Below, in pieces: positions 23,916 to 35,022 of a DNA stretch of 64,000 bases (its first letter is position 1; every line of letters begins with the position of its first letter). The stretch spans positions 86,224 through 150,223 of the forward strand of contig NZ_JARYTI010000009.1 in assembly GCF_029911635.1 (NCBI RefSeq), read 5' to 3'. The stretch comes from Sphingomonas sp. AR_OL41. GTDB taxonomy: Bacteria > Pseudomonadota > Alphaproteobacteria > Sphingomonadales > Sphingomonadaceae. The notes beneath the pieces are model-generated. The model did no database searches, was not told the origin of the DNA, and saw only the letters and a program-made list of their open reading frames with translations. Both the position numbers and the translations under genes were made by a program.

Positions 23916-23944
23916 AATAAGGCCGGTCAATAACCCGCTGTCAA
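23916..23944 (-). promoter_or_regulatory. Probable sigma-70-type promoter of hupB
   Basis: On the minus strand a perfect TTGACA (23939-23944) is followed after 17 nt by CTTATT (23916-23921), a weak -10. This would give a leader of about 55 nt to the hupB ATG. HU could also be reached by read-through from lon. Confidence 0.45.
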
Positions 23945-24003
23945 AGAAAAATGTCCTGATTCGAGCCGTTCGCTACACGAAAAGAGCGTTGATCAAAGCT
24001 TGA

Positions 24004-26416
<2,413 letters not shown>

Positions 26417-26418
<2 letters not shown>

Positions 26419-27163
26419 GAATACTCCGGAGGCGCCTGAACGCAGCGCCGATCTTTCCTTATATGGTGACGGTAACGCTTCCATCAATCGTCGTACGTTG
26501 ATCTGCGCGGCAACCACCTTTTTGGCAATCCCCGCTTATGCCCGTAATGTGCGAGCGCCGACCGCCGATCCGGTCGCGCGCGCGCGCGCGGCGATGGGCG
26601 GGGCGGCGCTGCTGGCGCGTGTCAGGGCGATCGGCTGGACCGGCACGGCGCGGGTGATGACCGCCGGGCGTCCGCTCGAACTCGGTGTGGAGACGCGCAT
26701 CGAGCCGTTCGTCCGGGCCCGCACCGACAGCTGGCTGATCGAGGAAGGGCGCGTCGAAAAGCGCACGCTGATGATCGAGGGGCAGCAGGGCTTCGTCGTC
26801 TTCAAGGGACGGCAGGTTGCGTTGCCGCCGGCCGAGGCCGAGCATGAACGCCAGCAATTCGGCATTTACGGCCACATGCTGCTCGTCGGCACGGCAGTGC
26901 CGCGCGGCGCCGGGATCATGTCGGTGCGTGCCGGCTACCCCGATGCGCTGCTTGCGCCGGGCCGCGACGGCATGCCGTCGGTGGCGGCTTATGTCATCGA
27001 GTCGCCCGACTCGACCGGCACGCTGCGCGAGCGCTTCACCTTTTCGGGCAGCGTCACCGACCAGGGTCTGCGCTGGCCGCAGCGCATCGCGATGACGCGC
27101 AACGGTGCGGCCTTTTCCACGCTGACCATCGATGAACTGACCGTGGAGTTATTCGGCACATGA
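26417..27163 (+). CDS. Exported protein of unknown function (LolA-like flavour)
   Basis: This product of up to 248 residues has a twin-Arg/hydrophobic export signal (NRRTLICAATTFLAIPAYA, cleavage after AYA). The mature part contains ARAAMGGAALLARVRAIGWTGTARV and beta-rich repeats, reminiscent of LolA/outer-membrane lipoprotein-sorting-like folds, but the family is not certain. The start is ambiguous: the ATG at 26417 overlaps the lon start codon on the other strand, and the next in-frame option is TTG at 26498. It overlaps the M1 peptidase gene by 4 nt, so the two are probably co-translated. Confidence 0.7.
26458..26487 (-). promoter_or_regulatory. Candidate promoter of lon
   Basis: On the minus strand TTGATG (26482-26487) and TATAAG (26458-26463) are separated by 18 nt, about 40 nt before the lon ATG. 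The sequence CCATATAA around the -10 also resembles heat-shock (RpoH) -10 elements, but no CTTGAA-type -35 is present. The element lies inside the 5' end of the divergent exported-protein gene if that gene starts at 26417. Confidence 0.4.
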
Positions 27164-28878
27164 TGCGCCGCCTGCTGGCCACCGCCTTCCTGTTGCTGAC
27201 CGCCGCTTCGCTGCCCGGCAAGGGCGAACCGCAGCTCACTGAACAGACCCGCCGCTCGGGCGGGGCGATCGACCCCGACCAGGCGAGGCTGCGCTTCGAC
27301 GCTGCCGATCTGCGCGTCGAGGTGAAGCCCGAGACCGTATCGCTCGAAGCGACCGCGACCCTGCGCTTCACCGCGCGCGCTCCGCTCGACCGGCTGGTGA
27401 TCGACCTCGACCGCAATCTCGGGCCGCGCACGGTGGCGATCGACGGGGTGCCACTGCCCGCCTCCGCCTTTGCCAACCCCGAAGGTCGGCTGAACATCAC
27501 CCTGCCCCACCGCATTGCCGCGGGCGGCACGGTGACGGCGACGATCGGCTATGGCGGCACGCCGCACATTGCGGTGCGCGCGCCATGGGACGATGGCATG
27601 GTCTGGTCGAAGACGCCCGACGGTCGCCCCTGGATTGCCAGCACGACCGAAGGATCGGGCTGCGACCTGCTCTGGCCGTGCCTCGATTTTCCGACCGGCG
27701 AGCCCGAGGTCGTCACCCTGCACATCACCGTGCCCAAAGGCCTTAAGGCGCCCTCCAACGGCGTGCTGCTCGGGGTCGACACGCTCGCCGACGGGCGTAC
27801 CACCTGGCACTGGCGGGTGAAGCACCCCAACACCTATGCCATCGCGCTCAACGTCGCGCCCTATGAGGTGATCTCGGGCAGCTACAAGAGCCGCTACGGC
27901 AACAGCATTCCGCTCTATTACTGGTACCTTCCCGGCGAGGAAGCCAAGGCCAAGGCGCTGTTCGCCGAGTTCGCTCCGACGCTCGATTTCTACGAGGCCA
28001 ATGTCGGGCCCTATCCCTGGGGCGACGAGAAGGTCGGCGTGGTCGAGACGCCGCATCTCGGCATGGAGCACCAGACGATTAACGCCTATGGCAATGGCTA
28101 TCGCAAGGCGCCCGAGGGGTTCGACTGGCTGTTCCAGCACGAATTCGGCCACGAATGGTTCGGCAACCAGCTGACCGCCGCCGACTGGGACGATTATTGG
28201 CTGCACGAAGGTTATGCCGAATATATGCAGCCGCTCTACGGCCGCTGGCGCGAGGGCGAGGCGCGCTATGCCACCATGCTCGACGCGCAGCGCAACCAGA
28301 TCCTCGATCTGCGCCCGATCGTCTCGGGGCAGCCGCGCACCCAGGACGATGTCTATCAGCTCGAGCGCGGCGGGCCGGGCGCCGACATCTATTACAAGGG
28401 CGCGTGGATGCTCCACACGCTCCGCAACCTGATCGGCGACCGCGCCTTTCGCGACGTAACGCGGCTTACGGTCTATGGCCGGCTCGAACCCCGCCCGGGC
28501 AATTTCCGCCCGCGTTACGGCACCACCGCGGAATATGAGCGCGATGTGCGCCGCGTCACCGGCAAGGATTTCGGCTGGTTCTTCGATGTCTATCTGCGCC
28601 AGGCGGCGTTGCCCGAACTGATCGAGACGCGGCAGGGCGACCGGCTCAATCTGCGTTGGCAGGTACCGGGCGGCCATCCCTTCCCGATGCCGGTCGAGGT
28701 GCAGGTCGATGGCCGCATCGTCCGTGTGGCAATGGCCGGGGGCACGGGGAGCCTGGTCGTCCCGCGGCATGCGCATTTCGTCAGCGATCCGTTCAGCCGT
28801 ATCCTCAAGCGCTCGCGCGCGGTCGAGGACTTTCAGGCGTGGAAGGACAGCGAGGCGCGCAAGGCGCAGGCGAAGTAG
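27160..28878 (+). CDS. M1 family zinc aminopeptidase-like metallopeptidase, exported
   Basis: This 572-residue protein has an N-terminal signal sequence, a beta-sandwich domain and a gluzincin catalytic site. H327, E328 and H331 (HEFGHEWFGNQ) and E350 (LHEGYAEY) form the HExxH-x18-E zinc motif. The substrate-binding loop is LGMEHQT (301-305), a variant of GxMEN. Y390s-to-C-terminal architecture is short: the helical ERAP-type C domain is missing, as in small bacterial M1 enzymes. The ATG overlaps the stop of the exported protein before it. It probably trims peptides in the periplasm or at the surface. Confidence 0.92.
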   Translation: MMRRLLATAFLLLTAASLPGKGEPQLTEQTRRSGGAIDPDQARLRFDAADLRVEVKPETVSLEATATLRFTARAPLDRLVIDLDRNLGPRTVAIDGVPLPASAFANPEGRLNITLPHRIAAGGTVTATIGYGGTPHIAVRAPWDDGMVWSKTPDGRPWIASTTEGSGCDLLWPCLDFPTGEPEVVTLHITVPKGLKAPSNGVLLGVDTLADGRTTWHWRVKHPNTYAIALNVAPYEVISGSYKSRYGNSIPLYYWYLPGEEAKAKALFAEFAPTLDFYEANVGPYPWGDEKVGVVETPHLGMEHQTINAYGNGYRKAPEGFDWLFQHEFGHEWFGNQLTAADWDDYWLHEGYAEYMQPLYGRWREGEARYATMLDAQRNQILDLRPIVSGQPRTQDDVYQLERGGPGADIYYKGAWMLHTLRNLIGDRAFRDVTRLTVYGRLEPRPGNFRPRYGTTAEYERDVRRVTGKDFGWFFDVYLRQAALPELIETRQGDRLNLRWQVPGGHPFPMPVEVQVDGRIVRVAMAGGTGSLVVPRHAHFVSDPFSRILKRSRAVEDFQAWKDSEARKAQAK

Positions 28879-28919
28879 CCGTATTGCACATATAACACAC
28901 TTTGGCTATGCGGAGCGTG

Positions 28920-29525
28920 ATGAGCTTGCTTTTCCATCATGATCCGATCGGCTGGCCCAGCCTCGCGGCGTTCGCCCTGGGGGTATTGATCGGGATCACG
29001 GCCCTGTTGCTGGCGCGGTTCCGCGCGCAAAGGGCACCAAGGGTCGCCGAGAGCGGGCGCGCCACGATCAGCTGGTTATGGATCGCGGTGCAGGGCCTGG
29101 GCCTCGCGCTGACCGGATATGGCGTGATCGACATCGTTCCCGGGCCACCCACTGCGGCGATGTTCGCCCGCGCCGCGCTTGTCCTCACCTTGGTGCTCAC
29201 CGCGATCTGGCTGTTCGATTCGGCGTCGCGCACGATGGGCAAAAACTGGAGCCTGGTGGCGCGAACCCGTAGCGACCATCATCTCGTCCAGACCGGCCCC
29301 TTCGCGCTGGTGCGCCACCCGATCTATGTCGCGCTGTTCCTGTTCATGCTGGCGATGGCGATCGCCTATGGCCACACCAGCATGCTGATCCTCGCTATCC
29401 CGATCTATGCGCTCGGCACCTGGCTGCGCGTCCGCCAGGAAGAAAGGTTGCTGCGCACGATGTTTGGCGGCGAATACGACGCCTATGCCGCGCGGGTTAA
29501 GCGATTCGTGCCGGGCATTTTCTGA
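28920..29525 (+). CDS. Isoprenylcysteine carboxyl methyltransferase (ICMT)-family membrane protein
   Basis: The 201-residue integral membrane protein has about five hydrophobic segments and the C-terminal ICMT/PEMT signature: LVQTGPFALVRHPIYVALFLF, then RVRQEERLLRTMFGGEYDAYAARV and a basic end. Members methylate small lipophilic or protein substrates with S-adenosylmethionine; the bacterial substrate is usually unknown. Start choice: ATG 28920 has GGAG 4 nt upstream; ATG 28908 lacks a ribosome-binding site. It may be cotranscribed with the M1 peptidase, 41 nt away. Confidence 0.82.
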   Translation: MSLLFHHDPIGWPSLAAFALGVLIGITALLLARFRAQRAPRVAESGRATISWLWIAVQGLGLALTGYGVIDIVPGPPTAAMFARAALVLTLVLTAIWLFDSASRTMGKNWSLVARTRSDHHLVQTGPFALVRHPIYVALFLFMLAMAIAYGHTSMLILAIPIYALGTWLRVRQEERLLRTMFGGEYDAYAARVKRFVPGIF

Positions 29526-29538
29526 TGCTGGACACGCC

Positions 29539-30201
29539 TCACACGCGCTGATCTACGCGGATCAGGCAAGACAGGACATATCCCATCATAAGGCATGCCG
29601 GCAATCCGACGAAAAAACCAAGCACCGAAGTGAGCGTAACCGTCGCTGTCAGAGCCGATGCGGCCAACAAGGTCGCCATGATCGACTGCGACATCAGAAG
29701 TATCAACGCATTCACCAACAACCAAAAGCCGAGAATCGCCATCGTCGTGGCGTTAAACCGCGTGATGCGTAATGCGACCAAGACGCCGAATTGTGATAGC
29801 GCGACGAGTTCTATCCTCACCAAACTGATCAAAGGCATAAATATGCCGATCATGACAACGGAATAGCCCGCGTTGGCCATCGATCTCGTCATACCTTGGA
29901 CAGCGACGCCACCGTAATAGGCGATCACGGGCGAAATTATCGTGAAAAATAACGCGATCTGAAGACGCCTCGGGTCGAACCGACAATAGATTGCGGGCAA
30001 CAATCCTCCGAAGATTGCAAGGATAACAGTCGCCAAACCGACCAAATCAAGACCCAGTCCGAATCCCAACATCAGGCTCTGGGTGTTTGCGATGACCTTG
30101 CCGATCGCAATGCAGACCGCCAAGCCGCCAAAATCGGCCCAGCCCTGGGCAACGGGAACAGACGGGGCTGCAACCGTGCCCGTGGCGAGATCGTCGGACA
30201 T
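29539..30201 (-). CDS. Hypothetical polytopic membrane protein, lower GC than its neighbours
   Basis: This protein of 220 residues has about six hydrophobic helices (AVCIAIGKVIANTQSLML, VILAIFGGLLPAIYC, LFFTIISPVIAYYG, SVVMIGIFMPLISLV, LGFWLLVNALILLM, LGFFVGLPACLMMGYVLSC). I recognise no family. The ATG at 30201 has GAGGG upstream; the ATG at 30216 does not. Base composition is visibly less GC-rich than the surrounding genes, and 370 nt of apparently non-coding DNA lie upstream, suggesting transfer. It converges with the ICMT gene with a 13-nt gap. Confidence 0.65.
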   Translation of the reverse strand: MSDDLATGTVAAPSVPVAQGWADFGGLAVCIAIGKVIANTQSLMLGFGLGLDLVGLATVILAIFGGLLPAIYCRFDPRRLQIALFFTIISPVIAYYGGVAVQGMTRSMANAGYSVVMIGIFMPLISLVRIELVALSQFGVLVALRITRFNATTMAILGFWLLVNALILLMSQSIMATLLAASALTATVTLTSVLGFFVGLPACLMMGYVLSCLIRVDQRV

Positions 30202-30570
30202 GCGCCCTCGCGACATGGTTCGTTGGTACGGCCATGATCGCCCGGCGCCTTCTTTTCTTCAATCAAAAAGACGGCGTCTCGAACGCTGGAAATTCCGAGC
30301 CGGTCGGCTTCTGGCTGCGCGCGGGGCCGGGCTTCGTCAAACGCCTGGCAGCGATCACGGTGTCTTTCGGACCTGCTCGTTCGTGCTGGTCGCAGTACGA
30401 TCCATGACGCGCTGCCCCGCCCCGTTGCGCGAGGCCAATGTCTATGGGCATCGGAGCAACCTGATAGTGGCAGCCTCCACCGCGAGCCTCTCGGCCACAA
30501 GCATTACGCTTGTATTGCCTAGGCTAAGTGCGCCGCCTCAGCGCCGTTAAATCTCGGCCAACAGATTAAC
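30202..30570. other. Intergenic region without recognisable content
   Basis: This stretch lies between the lower-GC membrane protein and the GNAT gene. Its composition is mixed, and no open frame in it has a ribosome-binding site or family resemblance. It should hold the promoter of the membrane-protein gene (minus strand) and the 3' end of the clpX-GNAT transcript. It may be debris of transferred DNA. Confidence 0.5.
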
Positions 30571-31170
30571 CTAGCGCCCAGATGGCCGCCACATCGACCA
30601 GAAACGCGGCCCGTCGCTTCCGACGCGCCAGTCGCCCGTGAGTTCGAAGCCGATCGCGCGATAAAAGCCGACATTGCGTTCGAGCGGCGTCTCCAGATAG
30701 GTCGGCAAACCCGACCCTGCGACACGATCGAGACCGGCGCGCACCGCGGCGCCGCCGAAACCCTTGCCCTGCGCCGCAGGATCGCAGCCGGCGATGTGGA
30801 GATACCAATAATCGCCGTGCGGCAGGTGCCGATCGATCGCGTTCGACACCGCCAGGGCACGCGGCAGCGCGGTGCCGAAGATGCCGAGCATCGGAAGCGC
30901 CTGGCGCAGCATCGCCCAATGGCTGGTGCGCGACTGACCCGGCCCACGCCACATCGTCGCCGCCTCGCCGCCGCCGGTAATGAGGCGCATCCCCACCGTG
31001 TCCTCGTCGAAAAGCAACGCGAAAAGGCGCGGCAGCTTGTGTGCGCGCACCACGGGATCGGGAAAGATGTAGCTGATCGCCGGATCGTCGGCGAAGGCAC
31101 CGGCGAGCAACGCCGCGATCCGCGCACGATCGGCATTGCCGGCGACGCGGGTCGGGACGGTATCGGTCAC
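30571..31170 (-). CDS. GNAT-family N-acetyltransferase
   Basis: This 199-residue acyltransferase has the acetyl-CoA pyrophosphate-binding motif DPAAQGKGFGGAAVRAGL (R/QxxGxG/A type), preceded by YWYLHIAGC (beta-4) and followed by YLETPLERNVGFYRAIGFEL (beta-5/alpha-4). The N-terminal part starts ADRARIAALLAGAFADDP, common to GNATs with HTH-like partner neighbours. The substrate cannot be told from sequence. It lies 9 nt after clpX on the same strand and is probably in its transcript. Confidence 0.88.
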   Translation of the reverse strand: MTDTVPTRVAGNADRARIAALLAGAFADDPAISYIFPDPVVRAHKLPRLFALLFDEDTVGMRLITGGGEAATMWRGPGQSRTSHWAMLRQALPMLGIFGTALPRALAVSNAIDRHLPHGDYWYLHIAGCDPAAQGKGFGGAAVRAGLDRVAGSGLPTYLETPLERNVGFYRAIGFELTGDWRVGSDGPRFWSMWRPSGR

Positions 31171-31179
31171 GGGTCGGCG

Positions 31180-32448
31180 CTACGCTGCGCCGGTGCCGGT
31201 CTTTTCCTTCTTGCCATAGACGCGGATCGGCTCCTTGCGGCCTTCGATCACGTCCTTGTCGATCATCACCTCGTCGACCGAATCCATCCCCGGCAGATCG
31301 AACATCGTGTCGAGCAGGATGCTTTCGAGGATCGAGCGCAACCCGCGCGCCCCGGTCTTGCGGTCGATCGCCTTCTTGGCGACCTGCACCAGTGCCTCGT
31401 CGGTGAAGCCGAGCTTGACCGACTCCATGTCGAACAGCTTCTGATACTGCTTGACCAGCGCGTTCTTCGGCTCGGTCAGGATCGTCACCAGCGCCGGCAC
31501 GTCGAGATCCTCGAGCGTGGCGATCACCGGCAGACGGCCGACGAATTCGGGAATCAGGCCGAACTTGAGCAAATCCTCGGGCTCGACCGACTTGAGCGTC
31601 TCGCCGGTGCGGCGTTCCTCGGGCGCGGCGACATACGCGCCGAAGCCGATCGACTTACCCTGCAGGCGATCACCGATGATCTTTTCGAGGCCGCTGAACG
31701 CACCACCGCAGATGAACAGGATGTTCGTCGTATCGACCTGCAGGAACTCCTGCTGCGGATGCTTGCGTCCGCCCTGTGGCGGCACCGACGCGGTGGTACC
31801 CTCCATCAGCTTGAGCAGCGCCTGCTGCACGCCCTCGCCCGACACGTCGCGCGTGATCGAGGGATTCTCGGCCTTGCGGCTGATCTTGTCGATCTCGTCG
31901 ATATAAACGATGCCGCGCTGCGCCCGCTCGACATTATAGTCGGAGGCCTGGAGCAGCTTGAGGATGATGTTCTCGACATCCTCACCGACATAGCCGGCCT
32001 CGGTCAGCGTCGTCGCATCGGCCATGGTGAAGGGCACGTCGAGGATGCGCGCCAGCGTCTGGGCAAGCAGCGTCTTGCCGCAGCCGGTCGGCCCGACGAG
32101 CAGGATGTTCGACTTGGCAAGCTCGACATCCGCACCCTTCTGGCCGTGGTTGAGGCGCTTGTAATGGTTGTGCACCGCCACCGACAGAACACGCTTGGCG
32201 CGCTTCTGGCCGATGACATAATCGTCCAGCACGTCGCAGATCTCCTGCGGCGTCGGCACGCCACCATCCTTCTTGGAGACCAAAGCCGATTTGGTCTCCT
32301 CGCGGATGATGTCGTTGCACAGCTCCACGCACTCGTCGCAGATGAAGACCGTCGGGCCGGCGATCAGCTTGCGCACCTCATGCTGCGACTTGCCGCAGAA
32401 CGAGCAATAGAGCGTGCTTTTCGAATCGCCGCCGGTGAGCTTCGTCAT
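31180..32448 (-). CDS. clpX: ATP-dependent Clp protease ATP-binding subunit ClpX
   Basis: ClpX unfolds tagged proteins and feeds them to ClpP. The 422-residue protein has the C4 zinc-binding domain (CSFCGKSQ and [11 protein letters not shown]), Walker [15 protein letters not shown], Walker [12 protein letters not shown], the pore loop GYVGEDVE, and the ClpP-contacting IGF-type loop KSIGFGAYV. The C-terminal domain ends in the small AAA lid. It follows clpP on the same strand, 119 nt downstream, and is the usual alphaproteobacterial size. Confidence 0.98.
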   Translation of the reverse strand: MTKLTGGDSKSTLYCSFCGKSQHEVRKLIAGPTVFICDECVELCNDIIREETKSALVSKKDGGVPTPQEICDVLDDYVIGQKRAKRVLSVAVHNHYKRLNHGQKGADVELAKSNILLVGPTGCGKTLLAQTLARILDVPFTMADATTLTEAGYVGEDVENIILKLLQASDYNVERAQRGIVYIDEIDKISRKAENPSITRDVSGEGVQQALLKLMEGTTASVPPQGGRKHPQQEFLQVDTTNILFICGGAFSGLEKIIGDRLQGKSIGFGAYVAAPEERRTGETLKSVEPEDLLKFGLIPEFVGRLPVIATLEDLDVPALVTILTEPKNALVKQYQKLFDMESVKLGFTDEALVQVAKKAIDRKTGARGLRSILESILLDTMFDLPGMDSVDEVMIDKDVIEGRKEPIRVYGKKEKTGTGAA

Positions 32449-32567
32449 TCAAACCATCCTTCGCCCGCCCGGGAGAGGCGCGCTGTTACAGGGGCGTATC
32501 CTAGACCGCCCAGCTTACATCCGACAATCAACAAATTCACCTAGCGATGACAGCCTCAATATCGGGT

Positions 32568-33269
32568 TTACGAACTCGGCAAAATCGGCGGAACGGGATC
32601 CTCGGACAGTGCCGGACGCTTGTCGAACACCTCGTCGATCAGCCCGAACTCCTTGGCCTCGTGCGACGACAGGAACTTGTCGCGGTCCATGGCATGCTCG
32701 ATCTCGCCGATCGGCTTGCCGGTATATTCGGCATAAAGCTCGTTCATGCGGTGCCGGATGCGCAGGATTTCGCGCGCCTGGATCTCGATGTCGCTGGCCA
32801 TGCCCTGCGCCCCGCCCGACGGCTGGTGGATCATGATCCGGGCATTGGTCAGCGCGACGCGCATGCCGCGCTCGCCGGCGCAGAGCAGGAAGCTGCCCAT
32901 CGACGCGGCCTGGCCGATGCACACCGTGCCGACGCGCGGACGGATATATTTCATCGTATCGTGGATCGCCATACCCGCCGTGACGACACCGCCCGGCGAG
33001 TTGATGTACATGTAGATGTCCTTCTTCGGGTTCTCGGACTCGAGGAAGAGCAGCTGCGCGGTAATGACCGAAGCCATATGGTCCTCGACGCCGCCGGTGA
33101 CAAAGATGATGCGCTCGCGCAGCAGCCGCGAATAGATGTCGAAGCTACGCTCGCCGCGGTTCGATTGCTCGATCACGATGGGCACCAAGCCCGCGCTGGT
33201 CTGCTGCAGACCAAGCCCGGCCTGCGTCAGGGGGCTGGAGAAGTCGCCGGTCTCGAACGGATTGTGCAT
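32568..33269 (-). CDS. clpP: ATP-dependent Clp protease proteolytic subunit ClpP
   Basis: ClpP forms the 14-mer serine protease chamber. In the 233-residue protein the catalytic triad is S123 (GQAASMGSF), H148 (MIHQPSGG) and D197 (MDRDKFLS). The N-terminus is longer than the processed E. coli protein and likely includes a propeptide. Conserved [18 protein letters not shown] and [15 protein letters not shown] are present. A heat-shock-type promoter lies about 37 nt upstream. clpX follows. Confidence 0.98.
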   Translation of the reverse strand: MHNPFETGDFSSPLTQAGLGLQQTSAGLVPIVIEQSNRGERSFDIYSRLLRERIIFVTGGVEDHMASVITAQLLFLESENPKKDIYMYINSPGGVVTAGMAIHDTMKYIRPRVGTVCIGQAASMGSFLLCAGERGMRVALTNARIMIHQPSGGAQGMASDIEIQAREILRIRHRMNELYAEYTGKPIGEIEHAMDRDKFLSSHEAKEFGLIDEVFDKRPALSEDPVPPILPSS

Positions 33270-33305
33270 GTGAAATTCTGGTCCTTATGCCCCGTGGATA
33301 CGCCT

Positions 33306-33335
33306 TACATCGGCGCTGGCGGAAGCGAGTTCAAG
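33306..33335 (-). promoter_or_regulatory. RpoH (heat-shock) type promoter of clpP
   Basis: On the minus strand CTTGAA (33330-33335) and CCGATGTA (33306-33313) are separated by 16 nt, close to the RpoH consensus (CTTGAA ... CCCATNTA). It predicts transcription from about 33299 and a 30-nt leader to the clpP ATG. The -35 element overlaps the stop codon of the upstream glycosyltransferase gene. Heat-shock control of clpP is expected in this group. Confidence 0.6.
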
Positions 33336-34260
33336 CCCCGCGCTGCGGTGCCCTATGCGCTAGATAAGCGAGTCGACGCACTTCGCGCCGTCCACGCACC
33401 ACCGTATCGAGGATCAATCCGGTAAACGCGTTGAGTGCGGCGAGAATGACAAGCCCCGTGACGAGGATCGCCGTCGGCTGGCGCGGCACGAGGCCGGTGT
33501 GGAGATAGGTCAGGACCAGCGGCACCGCAAGGAGCAGCGCGACGAGCCCCAGCACCACGCCGACCGCGCCAAAGAACAGCAGCGGCCGCTCAAGCCGGTA
33601 GAGCTGCACGATCGTGTTGAGGATACGCAGGCCGTCGCCATAGGTGCTGAGCTTCGACTCGGAACCTTCGGGCCGGGCGAAATAGGGCGTCTCGACCTCC
33701 GCTACGGGCATTTTCAGTTCGAGCGCATGGACGCTGATCTCGGTTTCGATCTCGAAACCCGCCGACAGAACCGGGAAGCTCTTCACGAAGCGGCGCGAGA
33801 ACACCCGGTAACCCGATAGGATATCGGTGAAGCTCCGCCCGAACAGGCGCGCGAGCATGCCCGTCAGCACGGCATTGCCGAAGCGGTGGCCACGGCGATA
33901 GGCCGCATCGGCCTGGGTCACGCGCGACCCGACGACCATGTCGAGCTGCTCGTCGAGCAATCGCGCGACGAGCGCCGGCGCCGAGGCCGCGTCATAGGTC
34001 GCGTCGCCGTCGGCCATGACGTAGATGTCGGCGTCGATGTCGGCGAACATCCGCCGCACGACATTGCCCTTGCCCTGCATCCGCTCGCTACGCACCACGG
34101 CACCCGCCGCGCGCGCCGCCGCGATCGTGCCATCGCGACTGTTGTTGTCATAGACGTAAATCGTCGCACCCGGCAGCGCGGCGCGAAAGCCGGCCACGGT
34201 CTGCGCGATTGCCGCTTCTTCATTATAGCAGGGCAACAGGACGGCGATGTGGGAGCTCAT
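33331..34260 (-). CDS. Family 2 glycosyltransferase, polyprenyl-phosphate sugar transferase type
   Basis: The 309-residue protein has a GT-A domain: IAVLLPCYNEEAAI at the N-terminus, the metal-binding DxD-like ADGDATYD, and YRVFSRRFVKSFPVLS with FEIETEISVHAL typical of dolichol/undecaprenyl-phosphate mannosyl- or glucosyltransferases. Two C-terminal membrane helices (PLLFFGAVGVVLGLVALLLAV and AILVTGLVILAALNAFTGLI) anchor it. It probably makes a lipid-linked sugar donor for the envelope; the sugar is unknown. It stands upstream of clpP on the same strand. Confidence 0.87.
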   Translation of the reverse strand: MSSHIAVLLPCYNEEAAIAQTVAGFRAALPGATIYVYDNNSRDGTIAAARAAGAVVRSERMQGKGNVVRRMFADIDADIYVMADGDATYDAASAPALVARLLDEQLDMVVGSRVTQADAAYRRGHRFGNAVLTGMLARLFGRSFTDILSGYRVFSRRFVKSFPVLSAGFEIETEISVHALELKMPVAEVETPYFARPEGSESKLSTYGDGLRILNTIVQLYRLERPLLFFGAVGVVLGLVALLLAVPLVLTYLHTGLVPRQPTAILVTGLVILAALNAFTGLILDTVVRGRREVRRLAYLAHRAPQRGA

Positions 34261-34363
34261 GGACTTGCCTTAAGCGGGAAGTCGCGCCGGTTCGACCCCT
34301 TTTGTGGTTTGACGCGAGATCGATCCCGCGAAATGATCGCAGCAAGCTTGTGGGGAATATTAC

Positions 34364-34957
34364 ATGATCATCCGGGACTTGCGGCTGCTGGCGACAATCG
34401 TCGCCGCCATGGTCGTTATCGACGCGCTGTGGAGCCCAGTCATATTGGCCTATGCCGCGCTCGCCCCGCTATCCTTTACCGAGCAAATCAGGCCGATTGC
34501 GGAGAGCGTCGACACGGCGTCGCTCGTCTTCAAGCTAGCGACTTTCGTCGTCTTCGCCAGCTGGATTTATGCTGCCGGGCGAAATCTCGTCGCGGCCGAC
34601 GCCGACGACCTCAAGTTCACGCCTGCATCGCGAATCTGGTGGTTCGCCGTGCCCTTCGCCAATCTCGTCATGCCCTATCACGGGATGCGCGAGCTGTGGA
34701 ACGCCAGTCGTAACGTCTGGCCGGTCGAGACCAATACACCGATCGTGGCGATCTGGTGGTCGGTCTGGCTCGGCTCGGGCGTTCTGGCATGGCTGTTGAC
34801 CCTGATGACCGGAACCCAGGGTGGCGGGATCAACGGCATGTACGCCCTGTGCGTCATCGCGATCGTCCGCGCCGTCATCGCGATCATCCTGGTGCGCGGG
34901 ATTACCGAGGGCCAACGGCAATTGGGCGGCACCGAATTGTCGGAAGTCTTTGCCTGA
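34364..34957 (+). CDS. DUF4328 domain-containing membrane protein
   Basis: This 197-residue membrane protein has four hydrophobic helices and the DUF4328 signature: FTPASRIWWFAVPFANLVMP with YHGMRELWNASRNVWP, where a Trp-rich helix end is followed by the P-Y-x-x-M-x-E-L/I-W segment. Function of the family is unknown. GGGGA lies 8 nt before the ATG. It is a single gene, divergent from the glycosyltransferase and convergent with tig, with a shared terminator. Confidence 0.82.
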   Translation: MIIRDLRLLATIVAAMVVIDALWSPVILAYAALAPLSFTEQIRPIAESVDTASLVFKLATFVVFASWIYAAGRNLVAADADDLKFTPASRIWWFAVPFANLVMPYHGMRELWNASRNVWPVETNTPIVAIWWSVWLGSGVLAWLLTLMTGTQGGGINGMYALCVIAIVRAVIAIILVRGITEGQRQLGGTELSEVFA

Positions 34958-34960
34958 ATC

Positions 34961-34999
34961 AAAACGACGTCGCGGCCCGGGGCAGCGACGTCGCGTTTT
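34961..34999. terminator. Bidirectional terminator between DUF4328 gene and tig
   Basis: AAAACGACGTCGC (34961-34973) pairs with GCGACGTCG...TTTT (34985-34999), with a two-base bulge. The stem ends in T-runs on both strands. The two flanking genes converge on it, 4 nt and 24 nt from their stops, so it can serve both. Confidence 0.75.
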
Positions 35000-35022
35000 G
35001 ATGGCCGAAAAGCCAGCGAAAA

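Noticed and set aside
30072..30500. Minus-strand frame in the 30202-30570 gap
   Set aside because: Cys/Arg/Ala-rich composition, no ribosome-binding site, and it overlaps the membrane-protein gene.
30796..32544. Long plus-strand open frame opposite GNAT and clpX
   Set aside because: It is a shadow of the strongly conserved clpX frame; the translation has no recognisable domain.
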